Shown here: one piece after another, positions 9,167-17,918 of the stretch | How positions within the stretch are numbered: position 1 is the stretch's first letter | Layout of the letters: each line of letters begins with the position of its first letter | NCBI RefSeq assembly: GCF_028368935.1 | Contig: NZ_JAQNDK010000004.1 | Coordinates: 682,001-746,000, forward strand | DNA: 64,000 nucleotides | Direction: 5' to 3' | From: Sorangium aterium | GTDB lineage: Bacteria > Myxococcota_A > Polyangia > Polyangiales > Polyangiaceae | Translations under genes and position numbers: made by a program | The notes under the pieces: generated by a model | What the model saw: only the letters and a program-made list of their open reading frames with translations | The model's database searches: none | What the model was told of the DNA's origin: nothing

Positions 9167-9514
9167 GGGGCGCCGGCGGCGAGGGCGGGGCTGGCGCGGG
9201 GGGCCGCGCAGTCGCGCCTTCGCTCGCAGGGAGCTCCGTCGTGATCGTAGATGGGTAGGGGGTCATGGAGGGGCCGTCGCCCGTGGCTGCGGGCTCCTCC
9301 AGCGGGGATACGTCCGCCGGAGTCGGGTGGCAGCATCCTACCCTAAGTGGGCGCGGGTGCGCTACGGTGGTAGGCTCCCGTCTTCTCGTTCTGCGCGCGC
9401 GGCTAGCCACCCGCGGAGCCCGGAGGAGGGCGGCCTCAGGTCCGCGCGAGCGCCCCGCCCGCGGCTCGCGGCTTCGACGCCCGCCCCGGCGTCGGGGCTT
9501 CGCGCGCGAGCAGC

Positions 9515-9725
9515 CCGCCCCATCGCCTGCGCCTCGCCGGGGCCGGGCGGCGTTCAAGATGCCAGTCGCCCGCGCCTCGACGGCAGCGGCGAGCGACTCG
9601 GCCAGATCGCGTGCGTCGATGATCTGGATTCGGAACATGCGATGTCCATGGCGAGAGGCGCTCTATCCACCTCTGTCGACGCGAGCGGGCCAGTGCGTGA
9701 ATCGAACGTTCGCGCGGCCGGGGTC
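9515..9725 (-). pseudogene. Fragment of an SDR/NAD-dependent epimerase gene
   Basis: Reading the minus strand from 9725 gives RFTHWPARVDRGG, a stop at 9665-9663, then FRIQIIDARDLAES and EARATGILNA. This order is typical of the C-terminal half of extended SDR reductases (the YWPxRVxRGG, then VQxIDxRDLAEW, then GxFNAxGP pattern). After ILNA the match continues in another frame (GPGEAQAMGR). One in-frame stop and at least one frameshift in about 210 bases, with no N-terminal half nearby, mark it as a decayed remnant. The identification rests on family consensus recalled from knowledge, not on a search. Confidence 0.5.
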
Positions 9726-9833
9726 GAGTGGCCAGCTCTCCGGGGAGCGACGGTGTGGAGAGGACATGAAGCGGCTCTGCACGAGCGCGTCCTGCCCCGG
9801 ATGAGCCCGCATTCAGCGAGAAAAGTTTGGATT

Positions 9834-9858
9834 TTTCAACTTCGCGAGAAGCTTGAAA
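9834..9858 (+). promoter_or_regulatory. Hairpin upstream of the beta-propeller lipoprotein gene
   Basis: TTTCAA-CTTC (9834-9843) pairs with GAAG-C-TTGAAA (9848-9858) around GCGA, with one bulged C. It lies about 70 bases before ATG 9930 in the AT-richest part of the gap. It could be an operator or a 5'-leader structure; there is no T-run after it. Confidence 0.35.
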
Positions 9859-9929
9859 GGCGCGGGCCATGGTCCGCATCCTGCAATGTTTCCAGTGTGC
9901 CCGCGTCGAGGCGGGAGAGGAGATGCAGT

Positions 9930-11414
9930 ATGTGGTCTGTCTTGAGAGCACTGAGCGCCCTCTGCGGCGTCATCTGCTGTGGAGCCGGGTGTATGTCCTC
10001 GGAGGCTGCGGACGCTGTCGCGGAGGGCGAGCCGGGAGGCGACAGCGGTGGTGCAATGCGGGCGAACGCGGAGCACGGCCCGCCTCCCAGGATGTGCGAG
10101 ATGGGGGCAGTCGGCCCCGGGGGCGTGTGTCTGGGTGCCGCGGTCGCACCCGGCGGGCGGTCGGCCAGTGCGGCCGGGCTCGACGACGGCGAGCGGGCCG
10201 AGCGGGCGTGTCGGCAGAGATCGTTCAGCCGGCAGTATCCTGGCAAGGGCGCGACCCTGCGCGGCTTCACGATCGACGGCGCCGGCCGCGCGCTGCTCGC
10301 GGGCTCCTTCGAAGGGGAGCTGACCTTCGGCAGCACCCGGCTGCGGAGCGCGGGCGCGACGGACGCCTTCGTGGCCGAGCTCGACGCGTGCGGCGCTCCC
10401 CTCTGGAGCGAGCAATTCGGCGACGGCACGGCGCAGAGCGCCATCGACGTGGCCGCGAGCAGCGGGGGCCAGACGCTCGTGCTCGGCGATTTCGCCGGCA
10501 CGGTCCGCTTCGGCGCGCACCGGCTCACGGCGGCGTCGCCCTCGGGCGCGGACCTGTTCCTCGCGAAGCTCGGCCCGCGCGGCGCGGCGAGCTGGGCGGC
10601 GCAGATCTCCGCGGAGGAGGGCGCGATCCTGAGCGGCACGGCGCTCGCCGCCGATGGCCGCGGCGGCGCGCTCGTGCTCGGCAGGCTGGAGGGAGCCGCG
10701 AAGGTCGCCGGCGCGCGGATCGAGCGGCGAGCGATCGGCGCCTTCGTCGTCCGGCTCGACGCCTCGGGTCGCTTCGCGTGGGTCAGCTTGCCGCCGAGCG
10801 GCTCCGACAGCGACGAGATCGGCATCAAGGTCGACCGCGACGGGAACGCGATCCTCGCGAGCCAGGACGGGCGAGGCACGGCGACGTTCGTGACCAAGCT
10901 GGACCGGAACGGAGAGCTCGTGTGGCACAAGCGGTTCCGTGGCTCGCCGGACCAGCTCGAGGAGGCGTACGACCTCGCCGTGGATCCAGAAGGCGCCGCG
11001 TTGCTCTCCGGCAGCGGCGTCTTCGGCGAGCCCGATCTGCCGGGCGGCCCGCGGCCGTTCGTCGCCAAGATCGGCCCGGACGGCCGCGTGATCTGGGTGA
11101 AGCGCTTCGACGCGCGGAGCCCCCGCCGCGTCACCGCGAGCGGCGAGCGCGTGGTGCTGGCGGGCGACGCGCTGTGCGGGTCGGCGGGCGAGCCGGCGTC
11201 GTGCAGCGCGTGGGCGGCCGGGCTCAGCTCCAGCGGAGAGGAGCAGTGGACCCGGCGCATCGGCGCGGACGTCCACGTCTCCGGGCTGGAGATGGACCCG
11301 TGGGAGAGCCCGATGCTGGCCGGGTCCTTCCATGGCACGATGGCGCTCGGGGGCGAACGCCTCTCCAGCGACCAGGGCGCGCTCTTCCTGACCCGCCTGC
11401 CGGACCCGGGCTGA
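9930..11414 (+). CDS. Secreted beta-propeller (SBBP-type repeat) lipoprotein
   Basis: ATG 9930 is preferred over far-upstream starts because GGGAGAGGAG ends about 8 bases before it and a signal peptide follows (MWSVLRALSALCGVICCGAGC). Cysteines at the end of that segment provide a possible lipobox. The 494 aa product then shows repeated units with the pattern D-x-x-G-x-x-x-x-x-G-x-F-x-G and FVAKL-D-x-x-G-x-x-x-W (for example GAGRALLAGSFEG, DAFVAELDACGAPLW, FVTKLDRNGELVW, FVAKIGPDGRVIW). This is the SBBP beta-propeller repeat common in myxobacterial surface proteins. It is predicted to be anchored outside the cell; ligand unknown. No catalytic motif is visible. Confidence 0.8.
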   Translation: MWSVLRALSALCGVICCGAGCMSSEAADAVAEGEPGGDSGGAMRANAEHGPPPRMCEMGAVGPGGVCLGAAVAPGGRSASAAGLDDGERAERACRQRSFSRQYPGKGATLRGFTIDGAGRALLAGSFEGELTFGSTRLRSAGATDAFVAELDACGAPLWSEQFGDGTAQSAIDVAASSGGQTLVLGDFAGTVRFGAHRLTAASPSGADLFLAKLGPRGAASWAAQISAEEGAILSGTALAADGRGGALVLGRLEGAAKVAGARIERRAIGAFVVRLDASGRFAWVSLPPSGSDSDEIGIKVDRDGNAILASQDGRGTATFVTKLDRNGELVWHKRFRGSPDQLEEAYDLAVDPEGAALLSGSGVFGEPDLPGGPRPFVAKIGPDGRVIWVKRFDARSPRRVTASGERVVLAGDALCGSAGEPASCSAWAAGLSSSGEEQWTRRIGADVHVSGLEMDPWESPMLAGSFHGTMALGGERLSSDQGALFLTRLPDPG

Positions 11415-11492
11415 GGCGCGCGGGCGTTCGGTTCTCCCGAGAGATCGCCTGGAAAGAGCCTGGCTTCGGCGGAGGGCGCGGCGCGGTCCGGC

Positions 11493-11978
11493 TCACACGC
11501 CGAGCGCGCGGCGGATGGCGGCGACGATCTCCTCGGGGGTGCCGCTGATGTCGACGCGGATCGCGTCCTCGGGCGGCTCCAGCGCCGCGAGCTGCGTCGC
11601 GAGGAGGCCGGCGGGCATGAAGTGATCCTTGCGCGCCGAGAGGCGCGCGGCGATCAGCGCGGGATCGCCGGTCAGGTGCACGAGGCGCATCCGCGCGGGG
11701 TCGACGAGCAGCTGCGCGCGGTACGCCGCCTTGAGCGCCGAGCAGGCGATCACGGCGCCGCGCCCCTCGTCGAGGAGCTGGCGGATGCGCGCGGTGAGCG
11801 CTGCGATCCACGGCGCGCGGTCCCGATCGTCCAGCGGCTTGCCGGAGCGCATCTTCTCGATGTTGGCGGCGGGGTGGAAGTCGTCCGCGTCGACGAGCTC
11901 CCATCCGAGCTCGCGCGCAAGGCGCGCCCCGACCGTCGTCTTTCCGGCGCCGCTCACGCCCATCACGAGCACGATCAC
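11493..11978 (-). CDS. gntK: Gluconokinase (GntK family)
   Basis: A 161 aa protein, the usual length for the single-domain shikimate-kinase-like gluconokinase. A Walker A site lies at residues 7-15 (GVSGAGKTT). Family signatures follow: DADDFHP, NIEKMRSGKPLDDRDRAPWI, ACSALKAAYR and a LSARKDHFMP lid. It phosphorylates D-gluconate to 6-phosphogluconate for the pentose phosphate or Entner-Doudoroff route. No gluconate permease or GntR regulator is next to it. The gene converges with the beta-propeller gene and diverges from the serpin gene, with about 100 bases between the two starts. Confidence 0.93.
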   Translation of the reverse strand: MIVLVMGVSGAGKTTVGARLARELGWELVDADDFHPAANIEKMRSGKPLDDRDRAPWIAALTARIRQLLDEGRGAVIACSALKAAYRAQLLVDPARMRLVHLTGDPALIAARLSARKDHFMPAGLLATQLAALEPPEDAIRVDISGTPEEIVAAIRRALGV

Positions 11979-12077
11979 GGGCGCCGCGCCTCTCCGAGGG
12001 CTGTCTCTCGCGCTCTCCGCATGGCGGGATCCATCCTATCATGGGCGGTTCGGCACGCCCCCTGCTGCGCCGGGCGC

Positions 12078-13394
12078 ATGCGTAGTTCTCCGATCCCTGT
12101 GGTCCTGTTGCCATTTTCCCTCCTCTGCGCCGGTTGTTCCTCTGCCGGCGCAGAGCGGGAGCCGCAGCCCTCGCCGTCCGGGTGCGCCGATCCGGGCACC
12201 GCGGGCTGCGTCGTCGCCTCGGACAGGCAGCGGGCCCGCGCACCTCGGGTATCGGAGGCCGACGCCAGGGAGCTCGCCCTCGGCAACACGGCGTTCGCGC
12301 TCGAGCTCTACCGCCGGATCGGCGCCGCGCCGGGCAACCTCTTCTGTTCGCCGTACAGCGTGTCGAGCGCGCTGGCGATGGCGTACGCTGGCGCGCGCGG
12401 GGAAACGGCGGAGCAGATGGCGCGCGCGCTGCGCTTCACGCTGCCGCAAGCGCGGCTCCACCCGGCGTTCAACGCGCTCGATCTGGCGCTCGCGCGCCGC
12501 GGAGAGGGCGCCGACGGGCAGGACGGCAAGGGGTTCCGGCTCCACGTGGCCAACGCGATCTGGGGGCAGGTCGGCTCCGCGTTCGTGCCGTCGTTCCTCG
12601 ACGTGCTGGCGGAGAGCTACGGGGCCGGGCTGCATGTCGTCGACTTCGTCCAGGCGCCCGACGAGGCGCGGGGGATCATCAATGGCTGGGTGGCCGAGCG
12701 CACCGAGGACCGCATCGAGGACATCCTGCCCGAAGGCGCCCTCGGGCCCTCGACCCGGCTCGTGCTGACGAACGCCATCTACTTCAACGCTGCGTGGCAG
12801 TTTCCGTTCGAGGAGGAGGAGACGACCCCGGGGAGCTTCACGCTGGCGGACGGCTCCACGGTGTCCGTGCCGATGATGGCCAACCATGCGCAGGTCCGTT
12901 ATGGCGAGGGCGACGGCTACGAGGCGCTGGAGCTGCCCTACGACGGCGGCGAGCTGTCGATGGTGCTCGTGCTCCCGCCGGAGCTCGCGACCTTCGAGGC
13001 GGGGCTCGACCAGGCGCGGCTGGATGGCGTCCTCGCCTCCCTCGGATCGCGGAGCGTCACGATGACGCTGCCGAGGTTCAAGATCGTCTCGACCCTGGAT
13101 CTCGCCCCGCCGCTCGAGGATCTGGGGATGCCCGCCGCCTTCTCCGATGGCGCGGATTTTTCGGGGATCGACGGCCAGGGCGGCCTGTTCATCACCGATG
13201 TGCTCCACAAAGCGTTCGTCTCCGTGAACGAGGCGGGCACCGAGGCGGCGGCGGCGACGGCGGTGGTCATCGGCGAGACGTCGGCGCCCGAGCCTGCCAC
13301 CATCCGCTTCGACCGCCCGTTCCTCTTCGTCATCCGGGATCGCGCGACGAGCGCGATCCTGTTCGTCGGCCGCGTGGCCGACCCGTCCAGGTAG
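12078..13394 (+). CDS. Serpin (serine protease inhibitor) lipoprotein
   Basis: ATG 12078 gives a 438 aa protein with an N-terminal signal peptide and a clear lipobox (LLCAGC), so it should sit on the cell surface or outer membrane. The serpin fold is shown by NLFCSPYSVSSALAMAYAGA, LVLTNAIYFNAAWQFPF and the signature FDRPFLFVIRD near the end. The reactive-centre hinge (EAGTEAAAATAV) has the small-residue pattern of inhibitory serpins, where the loop inserts into sheet A. Counting from the hinge places P1-P1' at about Thr-Ser in GETSAPEP. A likely role is protection against the cell's own or a prey's secreted proteases. Serpins are patchily distributed in bacteria, so acquisition by transfer is possible. 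Confidence 0.93.
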   Translation: MRSSPIPVVLLPFSLLCAGCSSAGAEREPQPSPSGCADPGTAGCVVASDRQRARAPRVSEADARELALGNTAFALELYRRIGAAPGNLFCSPYSVSSALAMAYAGARGETAEQMARALRFTLPQARLHPAFNALDLALARRGEGADGQDGKGFRLHVANAIWGQVGSAFVPSFLDVLAESYGAGLHVVDFVQAPDEARGIINGWVAERTEDRIEDILPEGALGPSTRLVLTNAIYFNAAWQFPFEEEETTPGSFTLADGSTVSVPMMANHAQVRYGEGDGYEALELPYDGGELSMVLVLPPELATFEAGLDQARLDGVLASLGSRSVTMTLPRFKIVSTLDLAPPLEDLGMPAAFSDGADFSGIDGQGGLFITDVLHKAFVSVNEAGTEAAAATAVVIGETSAPEPATIRFDRPFLFVIRDRATSAILFVGRVADPSR

Positions 13395-13492
13395 GAGCGC
13401 CGGGCCCGGAAGAGCGAGGCGTCCTGCGACAGGCGTGGCGTCCTGTCCCATGGCGGCGCGTGCCTGCCGCGGTGCGCGCCGCGCGGGCCCTC

Positions 13493-14155
13493 TCAGTAGA
13501 GGCGGGGGACGAGCCGCGCGGACGTCCGGCGCGCGTAGTCGTCGTATTCCGGGAAGGTGTCGCGCAGCACGCGCTCCTCGTATCCCATGCGGATGATCTG
13601 CAGGATCATCTCGACCGTGTAGATCAGGATCGCGGCCATGGACGGATAGATCAAGATGATACCCGTCCCCTGGATCAAGGTGGCCAGATAGACCGGGTGG
13701 CGCACGAGCCGGTAGGGGCCGCCGGTGATGAGGCGTCGCGCCTCGGGCATGACGCTGAACGACTTGCCCAGCCACCCGATGCTGACCACGGCGAGCGCCA
13801 TTCCAGCGATGATGAGCAGCGTGCCCGCCGCTTGACGACCGGGCATCGGCGGGGCCTTGGGCAGCCATGCGATGCTCGCCGGCAGCAGGCCGGCGGCGAG
13901 CGCGGTGATGCGAGGTACGACGCCGCTCAGCTTGCGTACAGGGCGGAGGCGAACGAGCGTGAACGCCGCGACGAGCAGCAGGTAGGCCTCGGTGGCCACG
14001 AGCGATGCCACCGTCGTCCCGTACGTGAGCCCCCTGGGCCCGCTCCAGAGAAACAGGTGAGCATGGATATCGCGCCCGACGAACAGGGCGTTATAAAGCA
14101 TGAGGACGGCGAGCGGCAGCCGCATCGCGAGATCGTAGAGCACCGCGCCATTCAT
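13493..14155 (-). CDS. Isoprenylcysteine carboxyl methyltransferase-like membrane protein
   Basis: A 220 aa integral membrane protein with five or six hydrophobic segments. The C-terminal half carries the ICMT/phospholipid-methyltransferase signature: GPYRLVRHPVYLA, a long hydrophobic hairpin, then YEERVLRDTFPEYDDYARRT, the pattern that binds S-adenosylmethionine and closes the active site. Bacterial members methylate small or lipid substrates that are mostly unknown. The gene is followed on the same strand by no obvious partner. Its right neighbour, also on the minus strand, is a SemiSWEET gene 178 bases upstream. Confidence 0.82.
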   Translation of the reverse strand: MNGAVLYDLAMRLPLAVLMLYNALFVGRDIHAHLFLWSGPRGLTYGTTVASLVATEAYLLLVAAFTLVRLRPVRKLSGVVPRITALAAGLLPASIAWLPKAPPMPGRQAAGTLLIIAGMALAVVSIGWLGKSFSVMPEARRLITGGPYRLVRHPVYLATLIQGTGIILIYPSMAAILIYTVEMILQIIRMGYEERVLRDTFPEYDDYARRTSARLVPRLY

Positions 14156-14333
14156 TTGTATTCCCCCCTACTTCGCATCGTGAGAGGGGGCGCGAGCGAG
14201 GTCAAGCCAGCAGGGCTATTGCCGCGTCGGATCCATCATCCATCCACCGCGGGCGCAGCGCGCTTCGATGAGGGTGGGGCCGCGGGACGATCGCGGTCTG
14301 TCGAAGACAGCGCCTGCGAGAGAAGAGGAGAGT

Positions 14334-14594
14334 TCAGCCGTATCGGAGCTTGAGGAGGAACACGATGCCCGAGAGCACGAAGGTGATCGCGTTCGCGACG
14401 ACGATGGGCACGTCCTGCATGAGCAGGCCGTAAATGAGCCACAGGCCTACGCCGGTGACGAACGCCGCGTACATGCCGACGGAGATCGACCGTGTGTCGC
14501 GTGTGCGCACGGTGCGCAGCACCTGAGGAAGAAAGGAGACCGTGGTGAGGGTCGCCGCGACGAGCCCGAGAGCGGTCACTGCTTCTGGCTTCAT
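14334..14594 (-). CDS. SemiSWEET family sugar transporter
   Basis: An 86 aa protein with three predicted transmembrane helices, the exact size of bacterial SemiSWEETs, which work as homodimers. The PQ-loop motif is present in helix 1 (TVSFLPQVLRTVRTRDTRSIS), and a conserved Asn lies in helix 3 (VANAITFVLSG). Family members passively move mono- or disaccharides across the inner membrane. Nothing in the neighbourhood identifies the sugar. Confidence 0.9.
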   Translation of the reverse strand: MKPEAVTALGLVAATLTTVSFLPQVLRTVRTRDTRSISVGMYAAFVTGVGLWLIYGLLMQDVPIVVANAITFVLSGIVFLLKLRYG

Positions 14595-14754
14595 CTATCC
14601 TGTCGTGTCCCTTCGGTTCGCCCGTGATGCATAGGGAAGGCGTACCCGGAGAGACAGGGAGATAAGGATGTTTTGTCGACGCTTCCACGCTTCCACGCGC
14701 GGCGTCGACCCTCGGGAAGGCCGCGGCGCTCAGCCGGTCCGCCCGCCTGGGCGC

Positions 14755-16212
14755 TCACAGCGCCTCGACCATCCTCTCCACCGCATCGCTGATCTCTCGC
14801 TCGTCCAGCGCCGCGAACCCGAGCCGCAGGTAGGGGCGCTTCTTGCCGTCGAACGCGAACCGCCGCCCCGCCGAGAACGCCACCTTCCGCGCGAGCGCGC
14901 GCTCGGCCCAGGCGTCCGTGTCGATCGCGGCGTCCACCTTGGCCCACAGGGCCATGCCGCCTGCTGGCACGGCGAAGTCGAGCGCGTCGGGGAGCCGTGC
15001 GCGCAGCGACGCGACGAGCAGATCGCGCCGCGCCCGGTAGGCGCGGCGCGCGCGCTGCGCGTGGCGCTGCACCTCGCCGTCCTCGAGGAGCTCGGCGACG
15101 GCGCGCTCCACGGCGTGATCGCCTTGCCGGTCGACGAAGGTGCGGTGGAGGGAGAGCCGCTCGATCAGCGGCTCCGGGGCGACCACGAAGCCGATCCGGA
15201 GCCCGGGGGCGAGGATCTTCGACAAGGTGCCGATGTAGACGACGACGCCGGCCGTGTCCGCGCTGGCGAGCGGCAGCACCGGGCGGCCGTCGTAGTGGAA
15301 CTCGTGATCGTAGTCGTCCTCGAGGATCGCGATCCGGCGGGCCCGGCAGAGCTCGAGGAGCGCGATGCGCCTGCCGGGCGCGAGCACCGCGGTCGTGGGG
15401 TACTGGTGGTGCGGTGTGACGTAGACGGCGCGCAGGCGCTCTCGCTCGGCGAGCTCCGAGAGCGCGTCGACGGAGAGGCCCGCGGCGTCGACCGGCACCG
15501 GGAGGAGCCGCGCGCCGGCGAGGCGGAGCGCCTCCCACGCCGGGCGGTAGCCGTAGGACTCGACGGCGACCGCGTCGCCCGGCGCGATCAGGGCGCGCGA
15601 GACGAGGTCGAGCGCCATCTGGCTGCCGCGCGTGACGAGGACCGACTCCGGCCCGGCGGCGAGGCCGCGCACCGCCGAGAGCATCGCGGCGAGGGCGGCG
15701 CGGAGGCGCTCGTCGCCGCGCGGATCGGCGTAGTCGAGCAGCCGATTCGACCCGGCGTGCAGCGCGCGGCGGTAGGCGCGCGCGAGCGCCGCGGTCGGGA
15801 CGAGGCGCATGTCGGGGAGGCCGCCGGTCATGCGGAGCGTGCCGGGCGGGGGGATGTGCACGCGCCGGAGCGAGGTCGCGCCGAGGTCGAAGCCGAGCCG
15901 CGCCGGCACCTCTGCCCGCGCGGCGGCGCGCCGGGCGAAGCGGCGGGGCGACGGCGCCGGCAGCTCCGCCGAGACGAAGGTGCCGCGCGCGGCGCTGGCC
16001 TCGATCCAGCCCTCGGCGGCGAGCTCGCGGTACGCGGCGAGGACGGTGTTGCGATGGACCGACAGGGACCGCGCGAGCGCGCGGCTGCCCGGCAGCTCGG
16101 CGCCGGCGCGGAGCCGGCCGCGGCGGATGTCGTCGGCGAGGGCGCGCGCGATCTGCAGGAAGATCGGCTGTGGCGCGGTGGGATCGACGGCGAGGGCGAG
16201 CTCCCAGGGCAT
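14755..16212 (-). CDS. pdxR: MocR/PdxR-type GntR regulator with aminotransferase domain
   Basis: ATG at 16212 (minus) gives 485 aa. An N-terminal GntR winged helix is present (IARALADDIRRGRLRAGAELPGSR, then LSVHRNTVLAAYRELAAEGW). The rest is a fold-type-I PLP domain: YVTPHHQYPT, ILEDDYDHEFHY and the PLP lysine in IGTLSKILAPGLR. MocR regulators of this group sense PLP and usually control vitamin B6 genes. The divergent neighbour encodes a PPOX-type flavin protein fused to an acetyltransferase, which fits this regulator-target arrangement. Only 70 bases separate the two starts, so the operator is probably in that gap. The gene name reflects family membership, not proven function. Confidence 0.85.
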   Translation of the reverse strand: MPWELALAVDPTAPQPIFLQIARALADDIRRGRLRAGAELPGSRALARSLSVHRNTVLAAYRELAAEGWIEASAARGTFVSAELPAPSPRRFARRAAARAEVPARLGFDLGATSLRRVHIPPPGTLRMTGGLPDMRLVPTAALARAYRRALHAGSNRLLDYADPRGDERLRAALAAMLSAVRGLAAGPESVLVTRGSQMALDLVSRALIAPGDAVAVESYGYRPAWEALRLAGARLLPVPVDAAGLSVDALSELAERERLRAVYVTPHHQYPTTAVLAPGRRIALLELCRARRIAILEDDYDHEFHYDGRPVLPLASADTAGVVVYIGTLSKILAPGLRIGFVVAPEPLIERLSLHRTFVDRQGDHAVERAVAELLEDGEVQRHAQRARRAYRARRDLLVASLRARLPDALDFAVPAGGMALWAKVDAAIDTDAWAERALARKVAFSAGRRFAFDGKKRPYLRLGFAALDEREISDAVERMVEAL

Positions 16213-16282
16213 GCCAGCTGGTCTAGCAGAAAACGTCGAACCGGATCTTTCGGGAGTACCAGGTGCGCGGCAACCTGGGTCC
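16213..16282. promoter_or_regulatory. Divergent control region between MocR/PdxR and the PPOX-GNAT gene
   Basis: The 70-base gap has a less GC-rich core (AGCAGAAAACG, 16225-16235). CTGGT at 16218-16222 and ACCAG at 16258-16262 are inverted copies about 35 bases apart. MocR regulators often bind paired repeats in such gaps, so this is the likely operator. The exact boxes are a guess. Confidence 0.4.
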
Positions 16283-17338
16283 ATGCGCAGGGAGATTTTT
16301 CGCATGGAGAGGGCGGAGGCCGAGGCGTTCCTCGGGCTCGCGGAGGTGGTCCACCTGGCGTCGACGACGGCGGAGGGCGAGCCGGTCTTGAGGACGGTGC
16401 ACGGCGTCGTGCTCCGGGGCGCGATCGCGTTCCACGGCGCGCCCGTGGGCGAGAAGACCGAGGCCGTCGGCCGGCCCGCGGTGGTGTCGTGCGAGCAGGT
16501 CGTCGCGTCGATCCCGAGCTACTTCACCGATCCGGAGCGGGCGTGCCCGGCGACGACGCTCTACCGGAGCGCGCAGGCCCACGGGATGATCGAGCGCGTG
16601 GACGATCCGGACCACAAGGCCGAGGTGCTGGAGGCGCTGATGCAGAAGTACCAGCCCGAGGGCGGGTACACGCCGCTCGACGCGTCGAGCCCGCTCTACC
16701 GCAAGGCGATCGCCGGCATCCTCGTGCTCGCGGTCCCGCTGTCGCGGCTCGACGGCAAGGCGAAGCTCTCGCAGAACCGGACGCCCGAGGAGCGGGCGCG
16801 GATCCTCACGAAGCTCTGGGAGCGGGGTGCGCCGGGCGATCCCGCGGCGATCGAGCTGCTCCGCGCCGCTTGCCCGGACACGCCGGTGCCCGCGTTCCTG
16901 CAGGCGCCGGCGGGCTGCGTGCTCTCGTGCGCGCTCGGCCCGCGCGACGTGGCGGAGGCGGTCGATCTGCTGGAGGGCGGCTACTGGAACCAGGGCGTGC
17001 CGCGCGAGGCGATCGGCCGGGCGCAGCTCGGCTCGTCGGCGTGGGTGGGCGCGCGCGACGCGGCGGGCCGGCTCGTGGCGACGGCGCGGGCGATCAGCGA
17101 CGGGAGCAGGCGCGCGTGGGTGTACGACGTGATGGTCGCGCCCTCGCTGCGCGGCCGCGGCGTGGGCGAGGCGGTGGTGCGTCTGCTGCTCGGGCACCCG
17201 GCGGTCCGAGGCGTGAGCCATGTCCACCTGGGCACCCAGGACGCGCACACGTTCTACGCGAGGTTCGGGTTCCGCGACCGCGCGGAGCTGCCGCCGCGGC
17301 CGTTCACGTCGACGGAGATGCAGCTCATCCGTGCGTGA
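16283..17338 (+). CDS. PPOX-like flavin-binding domain fused to a GNAT acetyltransferase
   Basis: ATG 16283 gives a 351 aa protein. Residues about 5-185 resemble the FMN-binding pyridoxamine 5'-phosphate oxidase-like split barrel: VHLASTTAEGEPVLRTVHGV, then AFHGAPVGEKTEA and AVPLSRLDGKAKLSQNRT. Residues about 215-350 are a GNAT domain with the acetyl-CoA loop (VMVAPSLRGRGVGEAVV) and a typical end (FYARFGFRDR). Separate PPOX and GNAT proteins are common next to MocR genes; here they are one chain. A joint redox and acetyl-transfer role on a B6-like or amine substrate is inferred from the divergent MocR/PdxR gene only. Confidence 0.8.
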   Translation: MRREIFRMERAEAEAFLGLAEVVHLASTTAEGEPVLRTVHGVVLRGAIAFHGAPVGEKTEAVGRPAVVSCEQVVASIPSYFTDPERACPATTLYRSAQAHGMIERVDDPDHKAEVLEALMQKYQPEGGYTPLDASSPLYRKAIAGILVLAVPLSRLDGKAKLSQNRTPEERARILTKLWERGAPGDPAAIELLRAACPDTPVPAFLQAPAGCVLSCALGPRDVAEAVDLLEGGYWNQGVPREAIGRAQLGSSAWVGARDAAGRLVATARAISDGSRRAWVYDVMVAPSLRGRGVGEAVVRLLLGHPAVRGVSHVHLGTQDAHTFYARFGFRDRAELPPRPFTSTEMQLIRA

Positions 17339-17918
17339 AGCGGCGGCCAGGCGTCAACGCGGCGCGGCCGCGCCGCTGCACCGCGGCGGCCCGCGAGACA
17401 CACGGCACCTCCGACCCCGTTTTCGCCAGCGGAAGGCTAGTTCGCACCGATCGAGATGGCGTTGACCACCGAAGAAGGGTGTCCCCAAGAGATCCCAGAT
17501 GAATGCCTGATCCGCCGCTGAGCACGGCTCAACTTCTGGGGCGACGAGGCTCGAAGCGCCTCGATTCTCGACGGTTACGAAGGTGAACTAGATACGAGCA
17601 GGGGATACCGTTCGATCGTGGGCGCAAGGGGAGACAGCGTCGGGACTGGCCCTCTCGCCTGCACGAGCGACGATCCGCGCTACCTTGATGAGCTGCGTAT
17701 CTTGATTGGGGGCGTGCGGCCACGCCGTGGACTCGCTCGCCTCGTCGCGATTGCCGAGGAGTGGCCAGCCACCGTCGTCCTCGCCGGAGAGCCCCCTGAC
17801 CGGCGGTCCGAAGAGCAGAGGACCGGAGCACGCACCTCCCGCCATTGCGCTCGTGTGGACGCCCGCGCGAGATATGGCCGGCACAGCCGCGAAAGTTGCG
17901 GAAAGGCTGAGAACCCAG
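17339..17918. other. Intergenic region before tRNA-Arg, no gene seen
   Basis: This is 580 bases between the PPOX-GNAT gene and the tRNA. Short frames on both strands run into the tRNA and have no motifs. There is no integrase, direct repeat of the tRNA 3' end or other sign of an integrated element on this side. Confidence 0.5.
17359..17376 (+). terminator. Perfect 18-base GC palindrome after the PPOX-GNAT gene
   Basis: GCGGCGCGGCCGCGCCGC is its own reverse complement and begins 21 bases after the stop codon. In RNA it folds to a short, very stable stem with a four-base loop. There is no T-run, so termination is plausible but not certain. Confidence 0.4.

Larger units (their letters stand above)
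9167..9929. other. Intergenic region with decayed sequence and an upstream hairpin
   Basis: Between the divergent TPR-GAF gene and the beta-propeller lipoprotein I see no intact gene. The middle holds the SDR remnant (9515-9725). The right end is locally AT-richer (9818-9860) with a hairpin at 9834-9858, and probably contains the lipoprotein promoter. Confidence 0.5.

Noticed and set aside
9081-9929. An N-terminal extension of the beta-propeller protein by about 280 codons
   Set aside because: It would overlap the divergent TPR-GAF gene and hide a good signal peptide and ribosome site at 9930.
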